64,000 nucleotides of DNA, from positions 1 to 64,000 of the forward strand of contig JBKBNP010000021.1 in assembly GCA_046295215.1 (NCBI GenBank). The letters run 5' to 3'. Each line of letters starts with the position of its first letter. The first letter of the stretch is position 1. The notes under the pieces were generated by a model. It ran no database searches, was not told the DNA's origin, and saw nothing but the letters and a program-made list of their open reading frames with translations. Position numbers and translations under genes: made by a program. Positions 35,010 to 44,276 of the stretch are shown one piece after another. This DNA is from Szabonella sp046295215. GTDB taxonomy: Bacteria; Pseudomonadota; Alphaproteobacteria; Rhodobacterales; Rhodobacteraceae.

Positions 35010-35561
35010 TCACCGAATGGCGAAGAATCTTTCGGCTGGCAGGTAGGCGCCAAGCCGCGCCGCCGCACACCATTCGCGTTCCGCCTCATAGCCGCCGACC
35101 AGCAAAGCAGCATCCGACGGACAGGCCCCGAGCGCCGCCCGAATCGCCTGCCGCTGAAGCCGGGGGGATGCCAGCACCGAAGGCGCGGCATGCGCCTCGT
35201 GCAGCGGGGCCTCCAGCATCGCCTCGGGCCGCAGAGGGGCGGTCGCAAGCCCCACCCTGCGCGCCGCAACCCCTGCCAGACGCGCCTGCCGGTCCGGCAA
35301 GGCGGGCGCGCCCCGCTCCATCCCCAGGGCGTTGGAGGAGAACAGCACCGCCACCACATCGCGCCCGGTGGTCGCGCGGATGCCGGCATAGGTGCTGTAA
35401 TCCAGCCCCAGTTCCGCCGCGCGCCTCAGCCGGCCGCGCAACACCTCCAGCGGCAGATGCGGCAAAAGCGCCTTGCGCGCGGCCCCCCAGCAATGGCGGC
35501 GCCAGCTCGCGCCCGCCTCGGTCGCGGGCCCGCCATTATGGCCGATCCCCGGCCCCGTCAC
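35010..35561 (-). CDS. Conserved hypothetical protein with GPGIGHNGGP N-terminus
   Basis: A 183-residue protein of unknown function. It opens with the short motif GPGIGHNGGP, followed by a long helical segment rich in Leu/Arg/Ala, and DYSTYAGIRATTGRDVVAVLFSS, then an Ala-rich region with LQRQAIRAALGACPSDAALLVGG. I use the GTG at 35561, overlapping the ribE stop by four bases (GTGA), which implies translation coupled to ribE. There is no membrane segment or signal peptide. Confidence 0.7.
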   Translation of the reverse strand: MTGPGIGHNGGPATEAGASWRRHCWGAARKALLPHLPLEVLRGRLRRAAELGLDYSTYAGIRATTGRDVVAVLFSSNALGMERGAPALPDRQARLAGVAARRVGLATAPLRPEAMLEAPLHEAHAAPSVLASPRLQRQAIRAALGACPSDAALLVGGYEAEREWCAAARLGAYLPAERFFAIR

Positions 35562-36160
35562 CGCACGGCCCAATCGCGCAGACGCGCGACATAGCGCGCC
35601 ATCGTGTCCACCTCCAGATTTACAAGATCGCCCACGGCCACATCGCCCCAGGTCGTCGCCTTTTGCGTGTGGGGAATGAAATTCACCCCGAAATCGGTCT
35701 CTTCCACCTCGTTCACCGTCAGCGAAGTGCCATTCAGGGCGACTGACCCCTTGGGGGCGATGAACCCCGCAATCGCCTCGGGCGCGCGGAAGGTGACGCG
35801 CGTGCTGTCGCCTTCACGACGCAGCGCCACGATCTCGGCCACGCCATCGACATGGCCCGACACGATATGCCCGCCCAGTTCGTCCCCAACCCTCAGCGCG
35901 CGCTCCAGATTGACACGCCTGCCCTGCGCCCAGCGCCCGATGGTGGTTTTCGACACGGATTCCGCCGAGATCTGCACGTCGAACCAGTTCTGCGGTTCCC
36001 GGCCCAGGGCGATCACCGTCAGGCAGACGCCGTCACAGGCAATCGAGGCCCCGATGTCGATGCCCCCCACGTCATAGGCGGTGCCGATCCGGGCGCGCAG
36101 GTCGCCCTCCTGCTCCAGTTCCAGGATATGTCCGATGTCGGTGATGATGCCGGTGAACAT
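35558..36160 (-). CDS. ribE: Riboflavin synthase alpha chain
   Basis: A 200-residue lumazine dismutase that makes riboflavin. The two homologous barrels each carry the family signatures: MFTGIITDIG and DGVCLTVIAL in the first, GHIVSGHVDG and LNGTSLTVNEV in the second. Usual length. It is coupled to the hypothetical downstream gene and lies on the strand and in the order of the ribB-ribH-nusB genes, but phnDCEE intervenes. Confidence 0.94.
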   Translation of the reverse strand: MFTGIITDIGHILELEQEGDLRARIGTAYDVGGIDIGASIACDGVCLTVIALGREPQNWFDVQISAESVSKTTIGRWAQGRRVNLERALRVGDELGGHIVSGHVDGVAEIVALRREGDSTRVTFRAPEAIAGFIAPKGSVALNGTSLTVNEVEETDFGVNFIPHTQKATTWGDVAVGDLVNLEVDTMARYVARLRDWAVR

Positions 36161-36343
36161 GCGCGCGCCCTCTTGATGGTTGTCCAAGGCGTAGCGGGGC
36201 CGGGCCACCGCTGCAAGAGCATCACCGGAACCGCACATCGCAGGCCATAATTCCGCCGCGCTTGGGTGCAACAGCGGATGGCTGAACGTTTTTCCCCTTT
36301 ACCTCTGCCCGGCAAGCGTGCTGATACGGCGAAAACAGGCAAA

Positions 36344-37636
36344 ATGATGCGTATATCGGGCGAAAATCGCCGGTTTCTGTTCCTGCAAGGGCCGCATGGA
36401 CCCTTCTTCCACCAGCTCGGACGCATGCTCGGGCAGGCGGGGGCGACGGTTCTGCGCGTGGGCTTCAACCGGGGCGACCGCGCCTTCTGGCCCGACACTG
36501 CGCGGTTCCTCCCCTATCGCGGCACGGTGGAGGACTGGCCAGCGGCCTTTGCCGCGCTGATCTGCGACCATGCGATCACGGACATCGTGCTTTACGGCGA
36601 CACAAGGCCGGTCCATGCCCATGCCGTGCGGATCGCGCGGGAGGCGGGGCTCTGCGTCCATGTTTTCGAGGAAGGCTATCTGCGCCCCCATTGGGTCACC
36701 TATGAACGTGGCGGCGCCAATGGCCATTCGCGGCTGATGCAGCAATCCGTGGCCGAGATGCAGCAGGCGCTGGCCCAGTCCGACATGGACCTGCCCGATG
36801 CCCCCGCCCGCTGGGGCGACATGCGCCAGCACATGTTCTGGGGCGCGCTCTATCACTGGTTCGTTCTGGCGGGCTTCTGGGATTACCGCAATTTCCGCCC
36901 CCATCGCGCGCTGACCGTGCGGCAGGAATTCCTGCTCTATTGCAGGCGGCTGATCCTGCTGCCCTTTCACCGCTGGGAACGGATGCTTGCCTCCTTCCGC
37001 ATCCGGCATGGCGGATTTCCCTATCATCTCGTCCTGTTGCAACTGGAACATGATGCAAGTTTCCAGATGCATTCGCCCTTCTCGACCATGACCGAATTCC
37101 TTGCCGTGGTGATCGACGGCTTTGCCAAGGGGGCGGCCCCGCATCATCATCTGGTGTTCAAGGCGCATCCGCTGGAGGATGGCCGCGTGCCCGTCGCGCG
37201 GGAAATCCGCCGCCTCGCCCGCGAGCATGGCGTCTCGGCGCGGGTGCATTTCGTGCGGGGGGGCAAGCTTGCGGGGCTTCTGAACCACGCGCGATCCGCC
37301 GTCACGGTCAATTCGACCGCCGCACAGCAGGTGCTGTGGCGCGGATTGCCGCTCAAGGTGTTCGGGCAGGCGGTCTATGCCAAGCCGGAGTTCGTCTCTG
37401 CCCAGCCACTGGCCGATTTCTTTGCCCGGCCGACCCGCCCCGACAGTCGCGCCTATCGCGATTTCCGCCATTATCTGCTGGAAACCAGTCAGGTTGCGGG
37501 CGGATTCTACTCGTCGCGCGGGCGGCGCGAGCTGCTGCGGCAGGTCGTGGACATGATGCTTGCCCCCGAAGATCCCTATGAAGCACTGCGGTCCGGAAGC
37601 GCGGCACCACGGCAACAGTTGCGTGTCGTGAACTGA
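36344..37636 (+). CDS. kpsS: Capsular polysaccharide export protein KpsS
   Basis: A 430-residue cytoplasmic glycosyltransferase that in group 2 capsule systems adds the first beta-Kdo to phosphatidylglycerol. RRFLFLQGPHGPFFHQLGRML near the N-terminus, FEEGYLRPHWVTYE and the C-terminal TVNSTAAQQVLWRGLPLKVFG are KpsS/LipB signatures. I use the ATG at 36344; a GTG at 36266 is possible. It begins a three-gene cluster followed by the Wza-type lipoprotein and kpsC. Confidence 0.88.
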   Translation: MMRISGENRRFLFLQGPHGPFFHQLGRMLGQAGATVLRVGFNRGDRAFWPDTARFLPYRGTVEDWPAAFAALICDHAITDIVLYGDTRPVHAHAVRIAREAGLCVHVFEEGYLRPHWVTYERGGANGHSRLMQQSVAEMQQALAQSDMDLPDAPARWGDMRQHMFWGALYHWFVLAGFWDYRNFRPHRALTVRQEFLLYCRRLILLPFHRWERMLASFRIRHGGFPYHLVLLQLEHDASFQMHSPFSTMTEFLAVVIDGFAKGAAPHHHLVFKAHPLEDGRVPVAREIRRLAREHGVSARVHFVRGGKLAGLLNHARSAVTVNSTAAQQVLWRGLPLKVFGQAVYAKPEFVSAQPLADFFARPTRPDSRAYRDFRHYLLETSQVAGGFYSSRGRRELLRQVVDMMLAPEDPYEALRSGSAAPRQQLRVVN

Positions 37637-37724
37637 CCCCGGTCTGATCTTCTGGCATTTTTCCCGGCCTTTCTGTAGGTTTGCAGAAAAAAGCTGAGGC
37701 AAAATCCAAAAAGGAGCCCGGGCA

Positions 37725-38864
37725 GTGAATATCATGGCAAGGAAGGGGGCCAAAGGGCTGGCCCTCGCAGTGGCCGTTGTGGCCCTGGGATCGTGCGGCT
37801 TGCCGCGCTCCGGTCCGAGCAAATCCGAAATCTTCGCGGGATCGGTGCTGCAGAAAGGCGATGCCTTCATCGTCACGGTCAACAGCCGCGTGACACGGGC
37901 GACGGCGGTGACGCCAGCGCTCGGCTTCGGGTCGAATTTCCGCAATGCGGGCGTGATCGGGTCCGACACCATTTCGCCGGGCGACACGCTGTCGCTCACC
38001 ATCTTCGAGAATGTCCGCGACGATCCGCTTCTGGGCAATACCGGGCAGCGTGTCTCGGTGCTGGAAACCGTGCAGGTCGATGGGTCGGGCTTCATCTTCA
38101 TTCCCTATGCGGGCCGCATCAAGGCGGCGGGCCAGACGCCGGAAGGGCTGCGCGGGGCGATCACGCGCAAGCTCGACACCCAGACCCCCGATCCGCAGGT
38201 CACCGTGCAGCGCGTGGCGGGTGATGGCTCCACCGTTTCCGTTTCCGGGGCTGTCGGCGGTCAGGGCGTCTATCCGATCGAGCGGCCCACCCGCACCCTG
38301 TCCGCGATGATCGCGCGGGCGGGCGGTGTCGCGATCGAGCCTGCCGTGGCCAAGGTCCGCGTCACGCGTGGTGGCCATACCGGGCAGATCTGGCTGGAGG
38401 ATCTCTATGCCAATCCGAGTCTCGACATAGGGCTGCGTGCGGGCGACCGGATCGTGGTGCAACGCGACACCCGCGCCTATGTCGCCCTTGGCGCGACGGG
38501 CGCACAGAACCGCGTGCCCTTCGAGACGCAGAACCTGTCGGCCATCGAGGCCATTGCGCAGGTCGGCGGGCTCAACACCGCGCTTGCCGATCCGACAGGC
38601 GTCTTTGTTTTCCGCAACGAACCGGCCGAGATCGCCAATGCCGTGCTGGGCCGCAACGATCTGCGCGGCGATCAGCGCATGGTCTATGTGCTGGACCTGA
38701 CGCAACCGACCGGCATGTTCGAGGCGCGCGACTTCCTGATCCGCGACGGCGATACGGTCTATGTCACCGAAGCCCCCTTCGTGCAGTGGCAGAAAACCAT
38801 CTCTGCCGTCACGGGCACGGTCGGCGCGGCCGACAGCCTGAGTTCCGTCGGCTCCGGCAGCTAG
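37725..38864 (+). CDS. Wza/KpsD-type polysaccharide export lipoprotein
   Basis: A 379-residue outer membrane lipoprotein, with the lipobox LGSC after the signal sequence. It carries a polysaccharide-export domain (residues about 80-190, with ISPGDTLSLTIFENV and DGSGFIFIPYAGRIKAAGQT) and SLBB-like repeats (RTLSAMIARAGGV, LSAIEAIAQVGGL), the CtrA/BexD/Wza layout of the capsule channel. The GTG start at 37725 has AAGGAG eight bases upstream; the ATG three codons later is too far from it. It is followed nine bases later by kpsC. Confidence 0.87.
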   Translation: MNIMARKGAKGLALAVAVVALGSCGLPRSGPSKSEIFAGSVLQKGDAFIVTVNSRVTRATAVTPALGFGSNFRNAGVIGSDTISPGDTLSLTIFENVRDDPLLGNTGQRVSVLETVQVDGSGFIFIPYAGRIKAAGQTPEGLRGAITRKLDTQTPDPQVTVQRVAGDGSTVSVSGAVGGQGVYPIERPTRTLSAMIARAGGVAIEPAVAKVRVTRGGHTGQIWLEDLYANPSLDIGLRAGDRIVVQRDTRAYVALGATGAQNRVPFETQNLSAIEAIAQVGGLNTALADPTGVFVFRNEPAEIANAVLGRNDLRGDQRMVYVLDLTQPTGMFEARDFLIRDGDTVYVTEAPFVQWQKTISAVTGTVGAADSLSSVGSGS

Positions 38865-38872
38865 ACGGGCGG

Positions 38873-40939
38873 ATGCCTGCGGGCGACACAACCGCGACAG
38901 CCGCCGGGGCGATCCCCCGGCGGCTTTGCTTTTTCAACGCGGGCTTTCTGCGGGACGGCCGCCTGCGTCGCATCCTCGCCCTTGCCGGACATGAGTTGCG
39001 CCCCGGATGGCCCCGGCCCGGCGATGGCGTGCTGGTCTGGGGCAAGAGCCCCTATGCCGCGCGGGGGGAATGGGTCGCCCGACGCGCGGGCGTGCCTCTG
39101 GTGCGGGCGGAGGATGCCTTCCTGCGGTCGGTCCGCCCGGGGCGGGCGGGCGATGCGCCCCTCGGGCTGATGCTGGACCCGCTGGGGGTGCATTTCGACG
39201 GCGGGGCCCCGTCGAGGATCGAGACGATCCTGAACCGGCATGATTTTTCCGAACCGGGCCTGCTTGACCGGGCAGCAGAGGGTCTGGCGCGGATGCAGGC
39301 GCTGGATCTGTCGAAATACAACAGCCACGATGCGGATCTGCCCCTGCCTGCCCCCGGTTTCGTGCTGGTGGTGGATCAGTTGCGGGGCGATGCCTCGCTC
39401 TGCGGGGCGGGGGAAGCAGAGTTCCGCGCGCTGCTGGACCGGGCGCGGGACGAGCATCCCGGCAGGCGGATCGTGCTGAAACTCCACCCCGAAACGCTGG
39501 CCGGGTTGCGTCCGGGGCATTTCGGCCCCGCCGATGCCGGGCCGGGCATCGAGATCCTTGGCACGCCCGTTTCGCCCTGGCGGCTGCTGGCGCAGGCCGA
39601 AGCCGTCTATACCCTTTCCTCGCAACTGGGGTTCGAGGCGGTTCTGGCGGGGCATCGCCCGGTAGTGGCGGGCCAGCCCTTCTATGCCGGTTGGGGGCTG
39701 ACGACCGACCTCGCGCCGCTGCCGCGACGCCACGCGCGCCGATCTGCGGTGGAACTGTTCGCCGCGGCAATGCTGCTGGCGCCAATCTGGTATGACCCCT
39801 GCCGCGACCGGCTCTGCCATTTCGAAGCGGCGCTGGACCAGATCGAGGCAGAGACCCGCGCCTTTTGCGAGGACCGGCAGGGCCATGTCGCGCTGGGCAT
39901 GCGGATGTGGAAACGCGGGCGGTTGCAGGCGGTGTTCGGGCGCCACCGGCCTCTGCGCTTTGCCGACGACCCCGCCGCCGCAATCGCCGAGGCGGACCGG
40001 CGGGGCAGCGATCTGCTGGTCTGGGCGGGGAAGGAGCCCGACGGCCTTGCCGCCCCCGGCGTCTTTTCGGGCCGCATCCGGCGGGTGGAGGACGGGTTCC
40101 TGCGCTCGCGTGGGCTGGGGGCGGATCTGATCCCGCCCCTGAGCCTCGTGACCGACGATCTGGGCATCTATTACGATCCCAGCCGCCCGAGCCGGCTGGA
40201 GGCGCTGATCCGCGCAGCCCTGCCCCCCGGCGGGGCCGCGCGGGCGCGGGCGCTGATGGACCGGATCCTGGCGGCAGGGGTCAGCAAATACAATCTGGGC
40301 AGCGCGGGTCTGCCCCCCGACCGCAAGGATGATGCGCGCCCGCGCCTCCTCGTGCCCGGACAGGTGGAGGATGACGCCTCCATCCGGCTCGGCGCGGGCG
40401 AGGTGCGCAGCAATCTGGGGCTGCTGCGCGCGGCGCGGGCCGCCAACCCGGATGCCTGTCTGATCTACAAGCCACATCCGGATGTGGAGGCCGGTCTGCG
40501 CCCCGGCGCGGTGGCAAAGGCCGACCTCGGCTGTCTGGCCGATGTCGTGGCCCGCAACGCCGACCCCATTGTCCTGATCGGCGCGGTGGACGAGGTCTGG
40601 ACCATGACCTCGCTTCTGGGGTTCGAGGCGCTGTTGCGCGGGCGCCGTGTCACCTGCCTCGGGGTGCCCTTCTATGCCGGTTGGGGCCTGACGCGCGACC
40701 TCGGCCCGGTTCCCGCGCGCCGCATCGGCCCGGCTGTCACGTTGGAGGCCCTCGCCCATGCGGCCCTGATCGCCTATCCGCGCTATTTCGACCCGGTCAG
40801 CCGCCGCCCCTGCCCGCCCGAGGTGGTGCTGGAGCGCCTCGCCACCGGCACGATCCCCTCCCCGTCCCGCGCGAACCGCTTGCTGGCGAAACTGCAGGGC
40901 CGGTTTGCAAGCCATGCGGGCCTCTGGCGGCGGGACTGA
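38873..40939 (+). CDS. kpsC: Capsular polysaccharide biosynthesis protein KpsC
   Basis: A 688-residue double-module beta-Kdo transferase that extends the poly-Kdo linker begun by KpsS. The two halves repeat the same signatures: RAEDAFLRS and RVEDGFLRS, LSKYNSHD and VSKYNLGS, QPFYAGWGLT and VPFYAGWGLT, matching the N- and C-terminal catalytic halves of KpsC. Start at the ATG at 38873. Genes for an ABC exporter (kpsMT) are not in the window. Confidence 0.9.
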   Translation: MPAGDTTATAAGAIPRRLCFFNAGFLRDGRLRRILALAGHELRPGWPRPGDGVLVWGKSPYAARGEWVARRAGVPLVRAEDAFLRSVRPGRAGDAPLGLMLDPLGVHFDGGAPSRIETILNRHDFSEPGLLDRAAEGLARMQALDLSKYNSHDADLPLPAPGFVLVVDQLRGDASLCGAGEAEFRALLDRARDEHPGRRIVLKLHPETLAGLRPGHFGPADAGPGIEILGTPVSPWRLLAQAEAVYTLSSQLGFEAVLAGHRPVVAGQPFYAGWGLTTDLAPLPRRHARRSAVELFAAAMLLAPIWYDPCRDRLCHFEAALDQIEAETRAFCEDRQGHVALGMRMWKRGRLQAVFGRHRPLRFADDPAAAIAEADRRGSDLLVWAGKEPDGLAAPGVFSGRIRRVEDGFLRSRGLGADLIPPLSLVTDDLGIYYDPSRPSRLEALIRAALPPGGAARARALMDRILAAGVSKYNLGSAGLPPDRKDDARPRLLVPGQVEDDASIRLGAGEVRSNLGLLRAARAANPDACLIYKPHPDVEAGLRPGAVAKADLGCLADVVARNADPIVLIGAVDEVWTMTSLLGFEALLRGRRVTCLGVPFYAGWGLTRDLGPVPARRIGPAVTLEALAHAALIAYPRYFDPVSRRPCPPEVVLERLATGTIPSPSRANRLLAKLQGRFASHAGLWRRD

Positions 40940-40942
40940 GCG

Positions 40943-41440
40943 TCAATAGATATAGCGGATCTGGTCGGTCCAGTAGCGTTCCATCCGCTTGAGCGACTGG
41001 TTGATATCCTCCATCCCGCCCGCGTCGATGATGCCGCGCTTCTCGAACCCTTCGGTATGGCGCGCGAAAAGGTCGGTCAGGATCTTGCGCACATTGCGCC
41101 CCTTTTCGGTCAGCCGCACGCGCACGGACCGCCGGTCGATCTCGGACCGCTGGTGGTGCATGTAGCCCAGATCGACCAGTTTCTTGAGATTGTAGCTGAC
41201 ATTGCTGCCCTGATAATAACCGCGGGTCTTGAGTTCCCCCGCCGTCACCTCGTTCTCGCCGATGTTGAACAGCAAGAGTGCCTGCACCGAATTGATTTCC
41301 AGCACGCCCAGCCGCTCGAATTCATCCTTGATGACATCGAGCAGGAGCCGGTGCAGCCGTTCGACCAGCGCCAGACTTTCCAGATAGCCCGCCATCAGCG
41401 CCTTTTGCGAGCCATCCAGCAATTTCGCATGAACCGTCAT
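40943..41440 (-). CDS. MarR-family winged helix protein, LdtR-like
   Basis: A 165-residue MarR-type regulator. The wing region TRGYYQGSNVSYNLKKLVDLGYMHHQRSEIDRRS is characteristic of the alphaproteobacterial LdtR group, which in Liberibacter controls an L,D-transpeptidase and stress genes. The ATG at 41440 follows GAGAGG. It stands convergent to kpsC and no target gene is obvious. Confidence 0.8.
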   Translation of the reverse strand: MTVHAKLLDGSQKALMAGYLESLALVERLHRLLLDVIKDEFERLGVLEINSVQALLLFNIGENEVTAGELKTRGYYQGSNVSYNLKKLVDLGYMHHQRSEIDRRSVRVRLTEKGRNVRKILTDLFARHTEGFEKRGIIDAGGMEDINQSLKRMERYWTDQIRYIY

Positions 41441-41563
41441 TTTCCTCTCCGCCCCAGGGGTTGAACCGGGGCAGAATCGGCACAAAGCACAAACAAACCG
41501 TAAACTCGCGCCAGATTTGCCGCAAATACCGCGAATCAGGCCGAAACCGGGGGATCGGAAGGT

Positions 41564-41842
41564 TCAGCCGGGCGACAGGCGCGCCCGGGCGAATCCGCCG
41601 ATCTCGGCAATCAGGGCCGCATATTCGGCGGGCGGGGCGGTCTGGCCCAGAACCCAGGGCAACAGATCCTGGTCGTTCTCCCACAGCAGCCGGTCAAACA
41701 GTGCCAGCCGCGCCTCGTCCATTCCGTCAAGCGATGCCTGCGCATAGGGCCCCAGCACGAGGTCCATTTCCTTGGTGCCGCGCCGGGCCGCCCGCATCGC
41801 CAGCCGCTTCAGCCGCGCCCCGGGGTTCTCGGTTTCCATCAT
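41564..41842 (-). CDS. sdhE: FAD assembly factor SdhE
   Basis: A 92-residue five-helix protein of the SdhE (DUF339) family, which aids covalent FAD attachment to succinate dehydrogenase. The RGTKE motif (RGxxE, near residues 21-25) and LLWENDQDLLPWVLG are diagnostic. Two adjacent ATGs (41842 and 41839) overlap the stop of the XRE gene. No sdh genes are in the window. Confidence 0.9.
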   Translation of the reverse strand: MMETENPGARLKRLAMRAARRGTKEMDLVLGPYAQASLDGMDEARLALFDRLLWENDQDLLPWVLGQTAPPAEYAALIAEIGGFARARLSPG

Positions 41843-42231
41843 GCCGTCTCCCGCAGCATCGCGCGCAGGCGTTTTTCCAGATGCCCCATGTCGGAGGCCA
41901 GCGCCATCATCTGCGCCCGCATCCGCGCCAGTTCCGCCAGCGCCTGCGTCGCCCCGGGGGTGGGCTGCCCTGCGTCGGGCGGGCCGTCCAGCCCCTCGCC
42001 CTCGCCGGTCAGCAGCCAGCGGATCGAGACATTGAGCATTCCCGCCAGCATCTGCAACTTGTTGGCGCGCGGGTCCAGCGCGTCATCCTCCCAGCCCTGC
42101 ACGGTCTTGAGCTTCACGCCCAGACGTCGCGCGAACTCCTCCTGCGTCAGCCCTGCCGCCTCCCGCGCGCCGGCCACGCGGTCGCCGAATGTCGATGTCT
42201 CGTTGCTGTACCAATTGTCCGTTGTGGTCAT
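41839..42231 (-). CDS. XRE-family regulator
   Basis: A 130-residue helix-turn-helix protein. FGDRVAGAREAAGLTQEEFARRLGVKLKTVQGWEDD is a classical Cro/C1 domain at residues about 15-70, followed by a coiled-coil-like tail with an Arg/Ala/Leu repeat. It is coupled to sdhE by overlap. Start at 42231 with GAGG upstream. Role not known. Confidence 0.82.
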   Translation of the reverse strand: MTTTDNWYSNETSTFGDRVAGAREAAGLTQEEFARRLGVKLKTVQGWEDDALDPRANKLQMLAGMLNVSIRWLLTGEGEGLDGPPDAGQPTPGATQALAELARMRAQMMALASDMGHLEKRLRAMLRETA

Positions 42232-42348
42232 CTCGCCTCTCCTCACTTACGATAACGCTTGATCGCCCATGACGCGCACCCTAAGAGAAGCTGCCGCAAA
42301 GTTCAAACCGGGGCCGGCGGCACCCCCTGAGTTGCGGAGCGCCCCCAC

Positions 42349-43551
42349 ATGGCTTTTCTGTCCGACAGCCTTGCCCGAGTGAAACCCTCGCCCACCATCG
42401 CCGTCACCACCAAGGCGAATGAGTTGAAGGCGGCGGGCAAGGATGTGATCGGCCTCGGCGCCGGGGAGCCCGATTTCGACACGCCCGACCATATCAAGGA
42501 AGCCGCCAAGCGCGCGATTGATGCGGGCAAGACCAAATACACCGCCGTCGATGGGCTGCCCGAGCTGAAAAAGGCGATCTGCGCCAAGTTCGAACGGGAA
42601 AACGGGCTGCGCTACACGCCCTCGCAGGTTTCCGTCGGCACCGGAGGCAAGCAGATCCTCTACAACGCGCTGGTCGCCACGCTGAACCCCGGCGACGAGG
42701 TGCTGATCCCGGCGCCCTATTGGGTCAGCTACCCGGACATGGTGCTGCTGGCAGGCGGCGAGCCGGTGACGGTGGCCGCCGGGATCGAGACGAATTTCAA
42801 GCTGTCGCCCGCCGCATTGGAGGCCGCGATCACGCCGAAAACCAAATGGTTCATTTTCAACTCGCCGTCCAACCCCACCGGGGCGGGCTATACGCGCGAC
42901 GAGTTGAAGGCGCTGACCGATGTGCTGATGCGCCATCCCCATGTCTGGGTGATGTCGGATGACATGTATGAACATCTGGTGTTCGACGATTTCGAATTCT
43001 GCACACCCGCACAGGTGGAGCCGGGGCTTTATGACCGCACCCTGACCTGCAATGGCGTTTCGAAGGCCTATGCGATGACCGGCTGGCGGATCGGCTATGC
43101 GGCCGGGCCGGAGCCTCTCATCAAGGCGATGGCCAAGATCCAGTCGCAATCGACCTCCAACCCCTCGTCCATCAGCCAATATGCCGCCCTCGAGGCGCTG
43201 AACGGCCCGCAAGACTTTCTCGGCCCCTTCCGCGAGGCCTTCCAGCGCCGCCGCAATCTGGTGGTGGAGATGCTGAACGCCTGCGAGGGGCTGACTTGCC
43301 CGAAACCCGAAGGCGCGTTTTACGTTTATCCCGATATTTCGGGCTGCATCGGCAAGACCTCGGCAGCGGGTGCGAAAATCACCGATGACGAGGCTTTCGC
43401 GACGGCGCTTCTGGAAGAAACCGGCGTTGCGGTGGTGTTCGGTGCGGCCTTCGGGCTTTCGCCGAACTTCCGCGTCAGCTACGCCACCTCGGACGCGGTG
43501 CTGCGCGACGCCTGCACCCGCATTCAGAAGTTCTGTGCCAGCCTGACGTGA
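42349..43551 (+). CDS. aatA: Aspartate aminotransferase (class I)
   Basis: A 400-residue PLP-dependent aminotransferase of the I-gamma (AspAT/prephenate) group common in alphaproteobacteria. The PLP lysine is in NGVSKAYAMTGWRIGY, the pyridoxal-binding DD and the Asn in FNSPSNPTG, and the substrate arginine in NFRVSYA. Start at the ATG at 42349. Confidence 0.92.
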   Translation: MAFLSDSLARVKPSPTIAVTTKANELKAAGKDVIGLGAGEPDFDTPDHIKEAAKRAIDAGKTKYTAVDGLPELKKAICAKFERENGLRYTPSQVSVGTGGKQILYNALVATLNPGDEVLIPAPYWVSYPDMVLLAGGEPVTVAAGIETNFKLSPAALEAAITPKTKWFIFNSPSNPTGAGYTRDELKALTDVLMRHPHVWVMSDDMYEHLVFDDFEFCTPAQVEPGLYDRTLTCNGVSKAYAMTGWRIGYAAGPEPLIKAMAKIQSQSTSNPSSISQYAALEALNGPQDFLGPFREAFQRRRNLVVEMLNACEGLTCPKPEGAFYVYPDISGCIGKTSAAGAKITDDEAFATALLEETGVAVVFGAAFGLSPNFRVSYATSDAVLRDACTRIQKFCASLT

Positions 43552-43649
43552 CCCGAGCCGCAGGAGTTGCGCTTGGCAGGCGGATGTCCCTAGAATGACA
43601 GGATAACCGGCCCGGGTCAGGGCCGGACGGGGCAACAGGGGCAAGGACC

Positions 43650-44066
43650 ATGTCAGCGGATCTGCCGGATTATTACTTCCGCGTGCGCGAGAACGGCGCG
43701 ACCGTGTTTCGGGTCGATACCGAAAACCGCCAGCGGCGCATCGAGATGGAGCCGATCGCCACCATCAACATCCGCAATGGCGAGGTGAAACCCCATGGCG
43801 ACCGCAGCCTGACCCAAGACGATATTGCCGAGATCACGAAATGGATCGAGGCCCGCAGCCATATTCTCGCACTGCGCGAGGTCGATGACATCCTGCGCGC
43901 GGTGGATCACCTCAACCTCACCGCGCAATGGGTGCAGTCCCGCGCCACGGACGGGCAACTCGATCAGGTGACCGACAGCCTGCTGCTGGCGATGCACGAC
44001 CTGCGCACGGTGCTGGTGCGCAAGAAGGCCGAACGGCTCTTGCGGGAGGGTGGCGGGGCAACCTGA
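43650..44066 (+). CDS. Conserved hypothetical protein
   Basis: A 138-residue soluble protein, probably alpha/beta with a C-terminal helical half. The sequence DYYFRVRENGATVFRVDTENRQRRIEMEPIA begins the protein. I do not recognise a family with a known role. It follows aatA on the same strand by 98 bases with its own start context (GGGGCAAGGACC). Confidence 0.6.
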   Translation: MSADLPDYYFRVRENGATVFRVDTENRQRRIEMEPIATINIRNGEVKPHGDRSLTQDDIAEITKWIEARSHILALREVDDILRAVDHLNLTAQWVQSRATDGQLDQVTDSLLLAMHDLRTVLVRKKAERLLREGGGAT

Positions 44067-44093
44067 CCCTCTGCGCAAGGCGCTGCCTATTTC

Positions 44094-44118
44094 TGCGCCA
44101 GAAGCCCAATCTGGCGCA
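44094..44118. terminator. Hairpin downstream of the hypothetical gene
   Basis: TGCGCCAGA / TCTGGCGCA, a perfect 9-bp stem with a seven-base loop, 28 bases after the hypothetical gene stop. No T tract; could end or stabilise that message. Confidence 0.45.
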
Positions 44119-44276
44119 AGTTTCTGCGCAATTCTCCTGAAATCGCGGCCATTCATCCGCGTTTCGCGCTGACCCACCCGAACCTGTCGCGTTTGCGACA
44201 TGCCCCTTCGCCGCAGGGAGTTGAACGGATGCGGCAAACCGGGTCAAATGCGCCATCCCAAGCACGAGGTCCGACC

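Noticed and set aside
38861..40915. A 684-codon open frame opposite kpsC
   Set aside because: Antisense shadow; kpsC is well supported by repeated internal motifs.
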